DNA of 64,000 bases from Dillenia suffruticosa (taxonomy: Eukaryota > Streptophyta > Magnoliopsida > Dilleniales > Dilleniaceae). The DNA lies in NCBI GenBank assembly GCA_033439265.1, contig JAVTVX010000010.1:2232001-2296000 (forward strand), in the 5' to 3' direction. The notes under the pieces were generated by a model that had not been told where the DNA came from, made no database searches, and saw nothing but the letters and a program-made list of their open reading frames with translations. A program made the translations under genes and the position numbers. This document shows positions 25,150-51,060 of this stretch, piece after piece (positions within the stretch are counted from its first letter, which is position 1; each line of letters opens with the position of its first letter).

Positions 25150-25754
25150 TTTCGCCCTTTCTCTACCAGATTTCCGATTCCAAATTTTTTGAAGTCAACC
25201 TCTCCACTAGGGTTCACTTCAGCCTCACCGCCTTCTTCTGCGGAAGATAATGCATATATATAGAGCCAATCTAAGATGAAAAAAAAAATAATAATAATAA
25301 TAATACGATTTTTAAGAGTATTTACGAAAGTCATGTCATGGTCTCTCTCATTCCCATCAAAAAAAAAAAAAAAACGGTGAAATTCTTGTTTGAACATTGA
25401 GAGGAGATTCAAACTCAAACTGGCATAGCCCTAGTTGAATTCCTCCCTTTTTTCTCTTTCGTTTTTGTTTTTGGTGCATAACATGTTCACAAATATCTCA
25501 AATATCTTATTGTTAGTGGTGTACGGTTACGAAAATATTATACAGTAAAATTTTAATTTTGAAGATAAAACTAAAGTTAATCATTTTTTTTAATTTAATT
25601 TAATATCAATTTATCCCATAAAAAAAGTTTAACCATTTCGTAAACAATAATCCAGAACTCGAGTTGAGATTTGAAAATATGGAAAACTATGTTAAAAGAG
25701 CTTACTCTCGAAAGAGGATCCGGATTAGTATAACTTACACGCATCCCATGACAC

Positions 25755-25786
<32 letters not shown>

Positions 25787-26272
25787 ATTGTTGTAGCTTG
25801 GCGTTCATGATAATGCCCCAGACCTTTCTTTAGAAACTTAATCAGTGACGGCCTTCCGAGTTGGTCTTTCCCTGAAGGAAGCAAATAACACTGCTGGCGG
25901 CAGAAGCAAAATTCAAGGTATTGCACTTCTGGCGAGAGAACAAACTTCCATTCAGAATTCTTGAATGACTAATAATTCACATACATATGATAGGTCTGAG
26001 CACATGCAACCTCATGCTAATCATCGCCATACTGGAAAAATGCCTAATCCAACTACTACAGGCTCATTAAATATTACTTTTACGGTCGATGCCAAGGGCA
26101 AATTCTTAGATAAATATAATTACATGAATGCGTGGTCTGTGGACAAACCCACATCCTCTAGAAATTAAACAGTGACATACGTGTTGTATTACCACCTTCT
26201 TCAGCATGGAGCACTCTTGAAGAGAAAAAATCTGCCTGCCACCCTTTCTCTTAAGGGCTTGTTTACTTTACT
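25150..26272. other. HYD1 promoter side and TRMU 3' flank
   Basis: Divided between the upstream DNA of HYD1 and the downstream DNA of the TRMU gene; both genes are transcribed leftward. An A-run lies at about 25,754-25,782. No further gene was recognised. Confidence 0.55.
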
Positions 26273-40591
<14,319 letters not shown>

Positions 40592-40637
40592 CTCATCCTC
40601 TGTTGCAGATTCGGGAGGGATAACATCAGCATTCTTC

Positions 40638-41859
40638 GAGAGATGTACGGAAATAACCCCAAAAATAAAATAACCGAAAGAAAAAACTATTTCGGAAATT
40701 ACCAAATTGTAGCGTGTTGAAATCGCGGTAAAGCATGTCGCGGGTTCAACTTGTGGCATGGCCACGTAACGCGTCCTGATGTATCACGTCTTGAAAACGT
40801 GAAATAGTATGCCGTGTCTTCAAGACGCGACATGGCCACGTGGCGCGCCCTGATGTATCGCGTGTTCAAGACGTGACATAGCCGCGTGACGCGCCTTGGT
40901 GTACCGTATTTTTCAGACATGACACAGTGTCCACGAATTGCACACGCGACAAGGCCACGGGCCAACACGCCGACTCGTGTACCATTTCGGCCTAACACTT
41001 GACTTAATTTGGAAAAACCGAAATCGAATTCTCTAAATATTCCGTAACTCTAACGCGTTGCGACAAATCCTCACCCACTAAGCGGGTCATTTGGACCTAA
41101 TACTAAACTTAATTTAGGAAAACTGAAATCGAACTCTCTAAACATATCACAGCTCGAATGTGTTACAAAAAGCCCTCACCCCACTAAGCGCGCCAACCGG
41201 CCGACCCGTGAGCCAATGGAGCCTAGCACTTGACACAGCCCTCTGTCACACGTTTGAACTGTGGCATGTTTAGGGAGTCAGATTTTGGTTTTCCCGAACT
41301 GAGTCAAGTGCTAGGCCCCCATTGGCCCATAAAGTCGGTCCATTAGCCTGCTTAGTGGGGTGAGAACTTGTCGCAACGCGTTCTAGTTATGGCATGTTTA
41401 GAGAGTTCGATTTTGATTTTCTCAAATTAAATCAAGTATTAGATCCAAATGGCCCGCGAAACGGCCCATTGGCCCACTTAGTGGGTGAGGGATTATCGCA
41501 ACACGTTCGAGTTGTGGTATATTTAAAAAGTTCGATTTCGATTTTTTCAAATTAAGTCAAGTGTTTGGCCCAAATGGTCCGCGGGTCAGCGTGTTGAAGA
41601 TGCGGCATACCAGGGCGCGTCACATGACCATGTCGTGTTTTGAAGACGCGACGCAGTATGTCGCGTTTTTAAGACGCGGCGTAATATGTCGTGTTTTCAA
41701 GACGCGACACACCAGAACGCATTACGTGGCCATACTGTAAGTTGAACCCGTGGCATACCTCGGGCACGACTCAAACACACGATAATTATGAATTATTTCC
41801 GGAATTAGTTTTTCCCTTAAATTATTTTAATTTTTTTTTGTTATTTTCGTACATGTCTC
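40638..41859. mobile_element. MULE-like inverted-repeat element just upstream of TRMU
   Basis: The 1222-bp element starts GAGAGATGTACGGAAATAAC and, in reverse complement from 41859, GAGACATGTACGAAAATAAC. Similarity between the two arms continues inward for several hundred bases (AAAAACTA-TTCGGAAAT, GGGTTCAACTT, GGCATGGCCACGTAA). It is flanked by GCATTCTTC (40629-40637) and GTATTCTTC (41860-41868), which match at 8 of 9 positions. The interior holds many near-palindromes of the TCGCGTTTTCAAGACGCGAC type and is much richer in CpG than its surroundings. No protein-coding gene is seen, so it is non-autonomous. Its right-hand target copy is the old promoter side of TRMU. Confidence 0.85.
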
Positions 41860-42759
41860 GTATTCTTCACTAGGCAAACTCCTAGACTCGTACACAAGAG
41901 AATGGCCAGCATCCAGTTGGGCCAGACCGAGGCTATTTGGGCCCAACCCCAATCATTTTCACGGTCCAGGTTGGCTCCAAAAATTGCAATGTTATTAAAT
42001 ATTTCTCTGTTGTTTTTTTTTTTTTTTTCCACTACCGATATTCTTTGTTTTTATATAATGATACAAGTATACTCTCTCTCCATACTTGGAATATTTTCTT
42101 AATTTATCAAATTTTGATAAGAAGAACGGTTAATATTATTATATCGAATTCACCCAAACATTTATACGCTTTAATAGAAATACTATAAGGTTTATGGTTT
42201 TATTATTCTTTAGTTTCTTTTTTTTATATTATACCAATAAGTATCCAAAATCATATTCCGATTAATTCAGTTCGGGTTTGCAGTAGTCCACTAAGGGGGC
42301 TACCCTTCCAACGTAATTTTATTCATAACCAAACCGTGAGTCAAATTCAAAAATTTGATTAAGGGATTTAGCTTCACATCTCATTAGGTCAACTGTTCGT
42401 TAGTTATTCTTCATTTTCTTTAGAGTCTCTTTTACTTCATGTGAAAGAATCTTAGATTTAAAATCTCTATTAATCTCTTTTATAGATATCATGATATTTC
42501 ATATATCTATTGTACTCTTAATATTAAAAAAATTATCAAAATTGTCACTCAATCATTTTATTATATTTTCGTTCCTCACAAGTATACTATTGGTCTTAAT
42601 CTATCTAATATCATTTAGATTTTTTCTTTCATTTCCTTTAATTTGACAATTCTATAAATTTCTCTTTTTTCATCTTTAGTTTTCAGTTTTTTATAAAATT
42701 CGCTATATAGTTTACTCTTTGATTCGTGATTAATCATTTTCACCTTTTTTTTGCGTTTT

Positions 42760-43450
42760 TATATTTTTCACACGGCTTGTACTATTATTACTTTTAAAGT
42801 TCATATACCACTTTCCTTTGTTTTGAATAGCAGTTTGTATTTTCCTGTTCCATTATCTCAACTCCTTGCTTATTAGAGTCTGACCCTTAAGTATACCAAG
42901 AAACCTTCCTCCATATACTCTTAATATCATTAAATATCTATTTCTACATTATTTTTGAATCATCATTGACAGATCAGTTTGTTATTTTAATTAATTTGTC
43001 TCTAAAAGTCGTCACCTTTTCATTTTTCAGATTCTCCCATTTAATTCTTGATTTCATAAATAGTCGACACTATTTTTGTCTTTTAGGCATACGTACGTCT
43101 AAAATTAAAAACCTATGTTGAGTTATTACATTCTTTCTTGATATAGTTTTGTAATTCTTATAGGTCATTCTATTATCTCTCGAATAAGAAAGAAATCTAT
43201 TTAATTAGCATTTAACTCACTTCTATATGTAGTTGTGTACGATTTTTTTTTGAAAAAGGTATTTACGATAGTCAAATCGAATATTATGGTAAACTCTAAA
43301 ATGATAACTATTGCTCATTCCTACTAGCAAACTCAAAGTTTTTATCTACAGTTTCGAATCCCTTATTTTTCCTCTCCTATATGTTCATTCAGATCTCTTC
43401 TAATAAATAATTTCTTTCCAAATTCTATGCAACCAACAATACAAATTTTA
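42760..43450 (-). mobile_element. RTE-type LINE remnant (endonuclease to RT linker)
   Basis: Reading leftward through broken frames: IVNTFFKKK (endonuclease), IDFFLIR, KNYKTISRKNVITQHRFLIL-DVRM, RIKWENLKNEKVTTFRDKL, LGILKGQTLISKEL and WNRKIQTAIQNK. These match in order the plant RTE-like segment between endonuclease and reverse transcriptase. Many stops are present. Similar AT-rich sequence continues to about 42,250 but I could not assign it. Confidence 0.72.
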
Positions 43451-43611
43451 ACCTATGTAATGATAAAATTATAGAAATGAAATAAAATTTTTAATCGAAA
43501 TATTCATAAAAATAACAAAATTAACTTGAATCGGCAACAAGGACAGACAGCTTGCACAAGAATCAAACCAAGGCAACTTCCCAGTAGTATTTCCAATAAC
43601 AAGAAATCAAA

Positions 43612-43673
43612 CCAAGGCCAAGGCCAAGGCCAAAGCCAAGGCCAAAGCCAAAGCCAAAGCCAAAGCCAAAGCC
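43612..43673 (+). repeat. Hexamer array CCAAGG/CCAAAG
   Basis: About ten tandem 6-base units, G-type units first and mostly A-type units later, in non-coding DNA. Too short and unspaced to be anything but a minisatellite. Confidence 0.92.
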
Positions 43674-43783
43674 TTGATGATACGTACCTATAACAAGAAC
43701 GAACCTAGATGGTACAGAGTGGATGTTACCATTCCTTTGGTGTGCTACATTTATAAAATTTATTTGTGTTGTAAAGAGTTCAC

Positions 43784-43824
<41 letters not shown>
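43784..43824 (+). repeat. (AAT)n microsatellite
   Basis: About thirteen AAT units in AT-rich intergenic DNA. Confidence 0.93.
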
Positions 43825-43828
<4 letters not shown>

Positions 43829-44259
43829 TAACTAATGAAACATATTATACCATTTTGTAAATATAAATTATTCAAAAGTTTGAAATTTTAAAATTAAAAT
43901 ATTTTTTTTTAAAAAAAATCATCACTCCTCTTTTATTATTATATTTTGGTATATCTATACTACTTTTAAGCTTATTCTCAAATTTTATTTTTGTTATGAT
44001 ACATAAAATATAGGAAAAAAGTATAACAACAACAATAATAACCTGAATCTTAATTTCAATAATTTTGGATCGACTATTTGAGAGATAAATATAAAAATTT
44101 ATCATTAAATCTTAAATCTTAACCCGCAACCCTACTCTCCAAACAATTCAATCTCTCTCTCTCTCTCTCTCTCTCTCTATAACCGAGCATTTCATGGGTT
44201 ATTATTTATTTATTTAGAAATAGTCTCTTACTAATGGAAGAAACAAATACAAAATAACA

Positions 44260-44545
44260 AGAGAAATAATATTTTATAAAAATATATGAAATGAAAATGT
44301 CATAAGAATTTTTTATATAAATATTAATTATTTTACTAAAATAATAGAATAACTATCTTTTATAATAAAAATTTAAAATTATCAAATATATAATTATTAA
44401 TTATAACATAAATAATATAAAAATAAAAATTATACTTAAATAAATAAATAACTCATTAAAAGTAAGAAAATATATAAAAATAAAAAAATATAAGATTATA
44501 TATATATATATATTAATTAATTTAGTGTATTGATTCATTTTGGAA
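44260..44545. repeat. AT-rich dispersed repeat, uninterrupted copy
   Basis: Contains AATATTTTATAAAAATAT, TATATAAATATTAATT, ATCAAATATATAATTA, a CATAAATAATATAAAAA block and AATTTAGTGTATTGA in the same order as the copy at 53,225-53,820. That second copy is split by plastid-derived DNA. Family not recognised. Confidence 0.6.
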
Positions 44546-44879
44546 ATTAAAAATATTTTAGAAGCATTTCAAAAATAAGAAAATGTTAATACAGAGAAGT
44601 TAGTTTTTGTGCATCAAATGTGTGAATTAGAATTTGATTCCTCGATTGAGATAAAATTACGACTGATCGAAGAAGAATTAGAAACGACACACTGCTGGAC
44701 ACTTAAATAAAACGACACATCTCCGGCACTTCCCCCCCAGTTCTCATACTCGACCAATTTTGCGTTGCACTCTCTGCATACCTCATGCTCCAGACCTCAT
44801 CCGCCTTTCGTCTTCCTTTCCCTGCTGTGCTGATTCAAATCCTTTCAGTATTGGTCCTTCAAACTTCGATCTCCCTCAG

Positions 44880-44958
44880 GTAAACCCTCTCTCTCTCTCT
44901 CTATCCGAATCATTAGGGTTTAATTTTTCTTTTCTCTTCAAGTGTCTAATTTTTGCAG
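44880..44958 (+). other. Probable 5'-UTR intron of SKIP
   Basis: A donor CTCAG|GTAAAC at 44880 is followed by an acceptor TTTTGCAG ending at 44958; an alternative acceptor TTTTCTAG ends at 45000. Plant SKIP genes are known to have introns in the leader. The choice of acceptor is uncertain. Confidence 0.5.
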
Positions 44959-45086
44959 CCTTTATTGATTGTCTCCAGCTACTGGATTCTTGTTTTCTAG
45001 GTTTTCTTCACATTAGGGTATTGGTCTGGGAAAAAACCTGATTAGGATTAGAGCTGTTCTTTTCTTTTTGTTTTGGTTTTTGGGCC

Positions 45087-46895
45087 ATGGCGCATCTAAA
45101 TGAAATCCTACCTCTTCCCAAATCAACAACAACTTCTTACTACGACCACTCCAATGATCCATGGTTTAAACAGCGATTCAGTTCGTCTGAATCCGAAAAA
45201 TCTTCTGAATTCAAACCAAATCCGGTCCCTCAATATCTAAAACGTGCTGGTTTCGTCCCTCGAAAAATCGAGGAATTCGGAGATGGAGGTGCTTTCCCTG
45301 AAATTCACATTGCACAGTACCCACTTGACATGGGTCGAAAAGACTCAAAACCGGGGATGAAAATATTGCCGGTTACGGTGAATGCCAACGGGGAAGTTGC
45401 CTTTGATGCTATAGTTAAGCAGAATGAGAATAAGAACAAGATTGTATATTCCCAACATAAGGATTTAGTTCCGAAGATTTTGAGGGATGCACAGGAGGGG
45501 ATGGAGGAGGAGGATGATGAGGAATTGCAAAGGGAGATTGCGGAGACAACTCAGGAAACGAAGGCTGCTCTTGAGAAGATTGTGAATGTTAGGTTAAGTG
45601 CAGCGCAGCCGAAGAATGTGCCGTCAAGGTCAAATGATTCCAAGTTTATTAAATATAAGCCTTCCCAGCAGTCTCCGGCCTTTAATTCTGGTGCCAAGGA
45701 GAGGATTATTAGGATGGTGGAGATGCAGGTGGATCCACTTGAGCCACCAAAATTTAAGCATAAGAGGGTTCCTAAGGCTTCTGGATCTCCACCCGTGCCC
45801 GTTATGCATTCACCGCCTAGGCCTGTGACAGTGAAAGATCAGCAGGACTGGAAGATTCCGCCTTGCATTTCAAACTGGAAGAATCCAAAGGGCTATACAA
45901 TTCCGTTGGATAAGCGTTTGGCGGCAGATGGGAGAGGGCTGCAGGAGGTTCAGATAAATGATAATTTTGCCAAGTTATCGGAGGCGCTTTATGTGGCTGA
46001 GCAGAAGGCTAGAGAGGCGGTGGCAATGAGATCTAAGGTTCAGAAAGAGATGCTTATGAAGGAGAAGGAGAGGAAAGAGCAGGAGTTGAGGGCTTTGGCT
46101 CAGAAAGCGCGCTCTGAAAGAACAGGTGCAGCTCCTCCTCCTGCTGCTGTTCCAATGCCCTCAGACAAGCAGGTGATTGATGCTGATGTAGCAGATGGAA
46201 GGGGGGATTATGAGCATGTGAGAGAAAAGGAGACAAGGGAGGAAAGAGAGGAGCGCTTGCGTCGTGAGAAGATTCGTGAAGAGCGACGCAGAGAGAGGGA
46301 GAGGGAGAGAAGGTTGGAGGCAAAAGATGCTGCAATGGGGAAGAAGAGTAAGATTACTAGGGATAGAGATCGTGATGTTAGTGAAAAGATTGCTCTTGGT
46401 ATGGCTTCTGCTGGAGCAAATAGAGGAGAGGTTATGTATGACCAAAGGCTATTCAACCAGGATAAAGGAATGGACTCTGGTTTTGCCACTGATGATCAGT
46501 ATAATGTGTATGACAAGGGGTTGTTCACTGCTCAGAACACGCTATCTACCCTTTACAGGCCCAAGAAGGATACTGATGCTGATATGTATGGAGGTGCAGA
46601 TGAGCAGCTAGAGAAGATCATGAAGACTGATAGGTTCAAACCCGACAAGGCTTTTGCTGGCACCTCTGAGAAGACAGGCCCTAGAGACAGACCAGTTGAA
46701 TTTGACCAGGAGGCTGAAGAGGCGGATCCATTCGGTTTAGATCAGTTCTTGACTGAAGTGAAAAAGGGTAAGAAAGCAATGGACAAAGTGGGTAGTAGTG
46801 GAACCATGAGGGCAAGTGGTGGGTCATCAACCAGAGATGGCTACGATGGAGGCTCTGGCAGAACACGCATCAATTTTGAAAGAGGAGGGCGTTAA
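45087..46895 (+). CDS. SKIP: SKIP/SNW domain protein (splicing and transcription cofactor)
   Basis: A single uninterrupted frame of 602 residues, near the size of plant SKIP. SKIP is a nuclear NineTeen-complex-associated spliceosome component that also acts with Paf1c in transcription, affecting the clock and stress responses. Evidence: N-terminal YDHSNDPWFKQRF, VPQYLKRAGFVPR, GGAFPEIHIAQYPLDMG; the SNW signature at residues 262-264 inside PPCISNWKNPKGYTIPLDKR; then QINDNFAKLSEALYVAEQKAR and a long Glu/Arg/Lys coiled-coil region (REERRRERERERR). Near the C terminus come SGFATDDQYNVYDKGLF, DPFGLDQFLTEV and a Gly/Ser/Arg-rich tail. The start is the first Met, ATG-GCG in a GCCATGG context. No lesion was seen. 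Open frames inside it on the minus strand are shadows. Confidence 0.97.
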   Translation: MAHLNEILPLPKSTTTSYYDHSNDPWFKQRFSSSESEKSSEFKPNPVPQYLKRAGFVPRKIEEFGDGGAFPEIHIAQYPLDMGRKDSKPGMKILPVTVNANGEVAFDAIVKQNENKNKIVYSQHKDLVPKILRDAQEGMEEEDDEELQREIAETTQETKAALEKIVNVRLSAAQPKNVPSRSNDSKFIKYKPSQQSPAFNSGAKERIIRMVEMQVDPLEPPKFKHKRVPKASGSPPVPVMHSPPRPVTVKDQQDWKIPPCISNWKNPKGYTIPLDKRLAADGRGLQEVQINDNFAKLSEALYVAEQKAREAVAMRSKVQKEMLMKEKERKEQELRALAQKARSERTGAAPPPAAVPMPSDKQVIDADVADGRGDYEHVREKETREEREERLRREKIREERRRERERERRLEAKDAAMGKKSKITRDRDRDVSEKIALGMASAGANRGEVMYDQRLFNQDKGMDSGFATDDQYNVYDKGLFTAQNTLSTLYRPKKDTDADMYGGADEQLEKIMKTDRFKPDKAFAGTSEKTGPRDRPVEFDQEAEEADPFGLDQFLTEVKKGKKAMDKVGSSGTMRASGGSSTRDGYDGGSGRTRINFERGGR

Positions 46896-48300
46896 AGAAC
46901 CCTTGGTGAATTTTCACATTGACTGCTGTAGTCCATTTCCTTTCCTGCAGTTTATTTACTAAATTTCAACTGTTAGCCTGTTAAAGTTTTACTTTATATG
47001 GATGTATTATACCCAAAATGGGGATTGGCATTTGGAATGGTTTAGTTATAGTTTAAAGTAGCGGAATGGTATGTTTGAGCCTTGATGGATATGCCTCTAT
47101 TTGGTTTTTCAATTTTCTTCTAGTGGTACTTTGAGGCTTAAACCACACCACAGGATTAGTAACTGCAGGTTGCTTTGCATGGTTGGATTTGGGTGTCCCA
47201 TGAGTATTGGAACTTGACTTGTGGGGGTCAAAGTCATGGTTTTGCTGCTTTGGTGGCAGTAACATAATTTATATAAATTCTGGTCTATCTATATACTACC
47301 ATGATTCTAACGTGATAAACTTCCAGGTATACAGGTACAGAATTGAGCAAACATACATATGACTAATAGAGAGAGTAACATGATTTTGCAAAAAATCATA
47401 ATCTATATACCTTTTTGTCATATAAATTATAATTTTGTCATATTAAGATTCTAATGTATATACTAACATGATTCTGCAACAGATCACAATCTTTGCTTTT
47501 GTATGTTGTTTGTAGCGAAGCTCTGGCTGTAGTTTGTATAATCGACAGCCTCTTCCATATTATGCGTGAGCCGTTTGTGATGAGGTAGGAGATTTGTGGC
47601 ATGGAAATGCAACCTCCGGGATTATGCACATTATTGATTGCTTGAATTATGCATGAGCCTTCCATGATCGATCGTGATAAAATCCATCACAATCTTATTG
47701 TTAATCATATGAATCCGAAGGCGCTCGTGGGGTTGGAATGATGATGATAAAGTTTATCATAGCTTAGATATTCATTTCAAAATTTTTGATTTATTCTAGA
47801 TACCAAGTCTTCAATCCACCCCTTTTTACTTTTTCATCCCTAATTTTCCAAGATCTCTCAACAAATAGCTTTTCTTTTTTTGAGTTCAAGTTTTTACATC
47901 TAAATTTCATATGTAATTATGTTTATTTTTGTGTTCTTTTTTATTGGAATCTCTGTGGGTTTTGGGAAAATTTATTTATTTTTGTGCTTCTTGAAATGAC
48001 TTTGGTGTTTTGTTTACTTGATTGTTAATAGGATTGGAGAGGGATCTCTCTCTCCCTCTCTCTCTTCCTCCTAAAGGTATAGAGCCAACTAGGCAGTCGT
48101 GATAGGTTGCTTAAAAAGGAAGGTTGTTTCCTGATACCTTGTTATTATTCTTGCACGACGTTGTTTATGTTCCAGAAATTTGGTAAAGTTTAATTTTGTA
48201 ATTTCTCTTTTATAAAAACTAGATTTCAATGTGTTTCCACGATAATGTTGTAGATATTGTCTACATACATAACAAGGGATTATGGACCAGATTTTTCATC
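46896..48300. other. SKIP 3' UTR and SKIP-HCF164 intergenic DNA
   Basis: The first few hundred bases are probably SKIP 3' UTR. No other gene is visible. Weak internal similarity (AACATGATT.TGCAA.A.ATCA) between about 47,378 and 47,465 is noted. Confidence 0.55.
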
Positions 48301-48301
48301 G

Positions 48302-48304
48302 GAT

Positions 48305-48352
<48 letters not shown>
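48302..48352 (+). repeat. (GA)n cluster upstream of HCF164
   Basis: A GA run with one CA-type break. Further GA runs at about 48,398-48,423 and 48,518-48,534 lie between it and the ATG at 48553. GA-rich leaders are common plant promoter/5'-UTR features bound by BPC (GAGA-type) proteins; binding here is inference. Confidence 0.85.
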
Positions 48353-48353
<1 letters not shown>

Positions 48354-48552
48354 AGCTCTGGAACCACATGATGGAAGAAGAGAGATAAAGCGATCTGTGA
48401 GAGAGAGAGAGAGAGAGAGAGAGCTCTGACTTGGGGAGCGGCTGCAAAGAGAATCAAATCACCATAACAAGTCTCCAAATATCAAAATATCTTTGCAACT
48501 TCAAATTCAAACCGAGGAGAGAGAGAGAGAGAGATTGTGAAGTAAGCTCTAA

Positions 48553-49603
48553 ATGGCACGCGTGATAAACAATCCCATAGGTCTCCATAGATTTAGAGTC
48601 TCCAATAATCTCCATCTCCAACCTTGTCAACCTTCTTCTCACTCTCTCTTCGCCTCAAATACCACAAATCCCCGATTCACCAGATTAACTTCCCTCTCAA
48701 ACCCTAATCCTATTGATTCCCCAACTTCAGTTCAATCAGTAAACCCTACACCCTTCTCTGTCTCTCTGTCTCTCTAATTTCCCATATTTCTGATCTTTTT
48801 GTTGTTTCAGGAAAAGGGTATTGCGGAGACTACTGATTCAGGGGAAGAAAGCACCAAACAGACAGCAGAGAGCAATGGGATTTCAGAATTTCCAACCAAA
48901 AACATCAATAAGAAAATAGCTCTGGTTTCTTCACTTGCTGCGGTGGGTCTCTTTGTATTCACCAGATTGGATTTTGGCAGTGTATCTTTAAAGGACTTAT
49001 CTGCTTCTGCTTTACCTTATGAAGAGGTTTGTTCTTCTTCTTCTTCTACTACTTTTTCTTTAATTATATGCTCCACTTTTCAATCAAATTTGTGTGGTTT
49101 AGTGAGGGGGTGAATTTATATCTAGGCACTGACAAATGGAAAGCCTACTGTGGTGGAGTTTTATGCTGATTGGTGTGAGGTTTGTAGAGAATTGGCCCCT
49201 GACATCTACAAAGTTGAGCAACAGTACAGGTATACTTGCCTTTTTCAAGAGGATAAAGTCGTCTGACTGAATTTATTTATTTATTTATTTACTTACTTAT
49301 TTATTTTTTTCGGGTATCAGGGACCGCGTAAATTTTGTTATGCTTAATGTAGAGAATACCAAGTGGGAACAGGAGCTGGATGAATTTGGTGTTGAGGGAA
49401 TTCCACATTTTGCCTTCTTGGATAAAGAAGGGAATGAGGAGGGTAATATAGTTGGTAGGCTGCCAAGGCAGTATTTCTTAGAGAATGTGGATGCTCTTGC
49501 TCGTGGGGAAGCTTCTATACCTCATGCTCGTGTTGTTGGGCAGTATTCCAGTGCCGAAGCCAGGAAGGCACACCAAGTTGTTGACCCAAGGAGCCATGGT
49601 TAG
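48553..49603 (+). CDS. HCF164: HCF164-type thylakoid thioredoxin-like protein, four exons
   Basis: Exons 48553-48738, 48811-49026, 49126-49229 and 49321-49603 join in frame (GT..AG) to 789 nt, 262 residues, matching the usual HCF164 length. HCF164 is a thylakoid membrane protein whose lumenal thioredoxin domain supplies reducing power for cytochrome b6f assembly with CCDA. Evidence: a Ser/Asn-rich N terminus without acidic residues (plastid transit peptide); one transmembrane segment around residues 98-113 ([15 protein letters not shown]); the family block [21 protein letters not shown]; the redox site W-C-E-V-C with cysteines 151 and 154 after [27 protein letters not shown] with the cis-Pro; and the tail [14 protein letters not shown]. 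Intact. Confidence 0.96.
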
Positions 49604-50479
49604 GACCCTAACCTCTTGTTGTGAGATGATGACAAGTGATTGGACATGTAACAGGTGCTTATTTCCCCTCTTTGAATTGTATAGTCGTACATTGTGACAA
49701 TTTTTAATGGAAGATTTATGATCCTGGAATTCAGTTTAGTAAATTTATCTTTAAGGGAGTTTTCGGTTAGCAAGTAGACATTATACCTTTACTTGGCAAC
49801 TAAAGCCTGGTAATTCAGCCTAATACAAGCCCTTGGTTTGGGAGTTGATCATTTTCCAAGTCATTCATTTCCTCTTTATGTTCATTTTTTCACATATTTA
49901 ATAAGCAAGAAAAATAGCTAGCCTAGTCTTCTTACATGGTATGGTGACCAGTAATCTCTAGTATAAATCGGACTCTAGCAAGAAAGATGTGAGCTCGTCA
50001 TAGTCCAAGACAAGCATGTGGGCGTAAGGGAACGTTTCTTTCTTAGCTTTTGGCTTGCCTTTTCTTGAGCCTGTGTACCATTCGAAGCTTGCTGGGCATG
50101 GCAAGCTTGGACACTTCTTGAGCACATGACTAAAACACGAGTGATACTTAGTTCTTCTCTAAAGTTCTTTTATGCTCACAAAAATGCCTTTTTATGCTTC
50201 TTTTTGTATTCGACTTTGCAAATTAAAAGCAAACTTGAGAAGGACTTGGAAATTCAAGTTTTATTTGAAAAATGATAAGGTAAGATGAAGCTCTAATAAG
50301 GTAGAGTGATGTACAACAGCCTGGATATTTACACTTGAGACATCATAAAACCTTAAAGTTTGGAAAGGCTTTAGAAAATTTCGGTTTTGTGGATCTTAAA
50401 TCTTTGAGAAAATGCATGTGGTTTTGATCAAAGTAGCGTGCAATCCTTTACTTTTTGTAATATTATTCTCTCTTTTCTG
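49604..50479. other. HCF164 3' flank, no gene seen
   Basis: Likely includes the HCF164 3' UTR. The remainder shows no coding pattern. Confidence 0.5.
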
Positions 50480-51060
50480 TAGATGATGGGTGAGGTAGCT
50501 AGGCTGTTTGGCTTGGGGTTTTTGAAAAATTTCTGGACAGGACAGGAAATGTTCTCAAATGATAAGGTGGAAAATTGGTCGAGGAATTTCCTCTTGGCAC
50601 GATACCTAGTGAGGGTCTTGTCCTTCAAAGAATTGGTCTTTCGTTTTGTTTGACAAGATGCTTTAATAAATGATTTGGTTTCCCTAAGAGGTGGTTGCAT
50701 TTATTGGATTGTGAATTTCTTTAGGCAAACATATGGTTATGAATCGGAGAGTTACAGTAATTTTTTTGAGGGTTTTGGAGGGGTTCCAGCTTACCATACA
50801 GGGGGAGGATTCATTGATGTGGAATGGGTCTTTGGGAGGAGGGTTTGACACTAAGGCTATTATAACACGCTGAGGGCGAATATAAGGGTGGTAGGAAAGG
50901 TTCGCGTCTGTGGAAGGCCATTGGGAACTCCTCCATTCCTTTGAGAGTAAGTTCTTTGTGTGGACGGAAAATCAGGGGAGGATCCCAACTCGAGATAATT
51001 TTCAAGCAGGGTACAATCCTGCTTGATAGGTGCATTCTTTGTATACCTTTCTTGGTCTTT
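50480..51060 (+). mobile_element. Probable L1-type LINE 3' fragment (zf-RVT region)
   Basis: On the plus strand, with frameshifts: SRLWKAIGNSSIPLRV, then FVWTENQGRIPTRDN, then ILLDRCILC. These parallel the plant LINE zf-RVT pattern (WK-xxPxKVxFFxW, GxIxTxDNL, RCxxC). No RT core was found, and the boundaries are rough. Confidence 0.55.

Noticed and set aside
40592-40765. N-terminal extension of the TRMU frame to an upstream Met at 40765
   Set aside because: The extension runs through the target duplication into the MULE-like element, so it is an accidental open frame; the Met at 40589-40591 precedes the family-like leader.
43612-43673. CRISPR-like or coding repeat array
   Set aside because: Contiguous 6-base units with no spacers and no open reading frame of note; a minisatellite.
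45598-46611. Several ORFs overlapping SKIP in other frames, some over 90 codons
   Set aside because: They are shadows of the long SKIP frame, favoured by its GA-rich coiled-coil codons.
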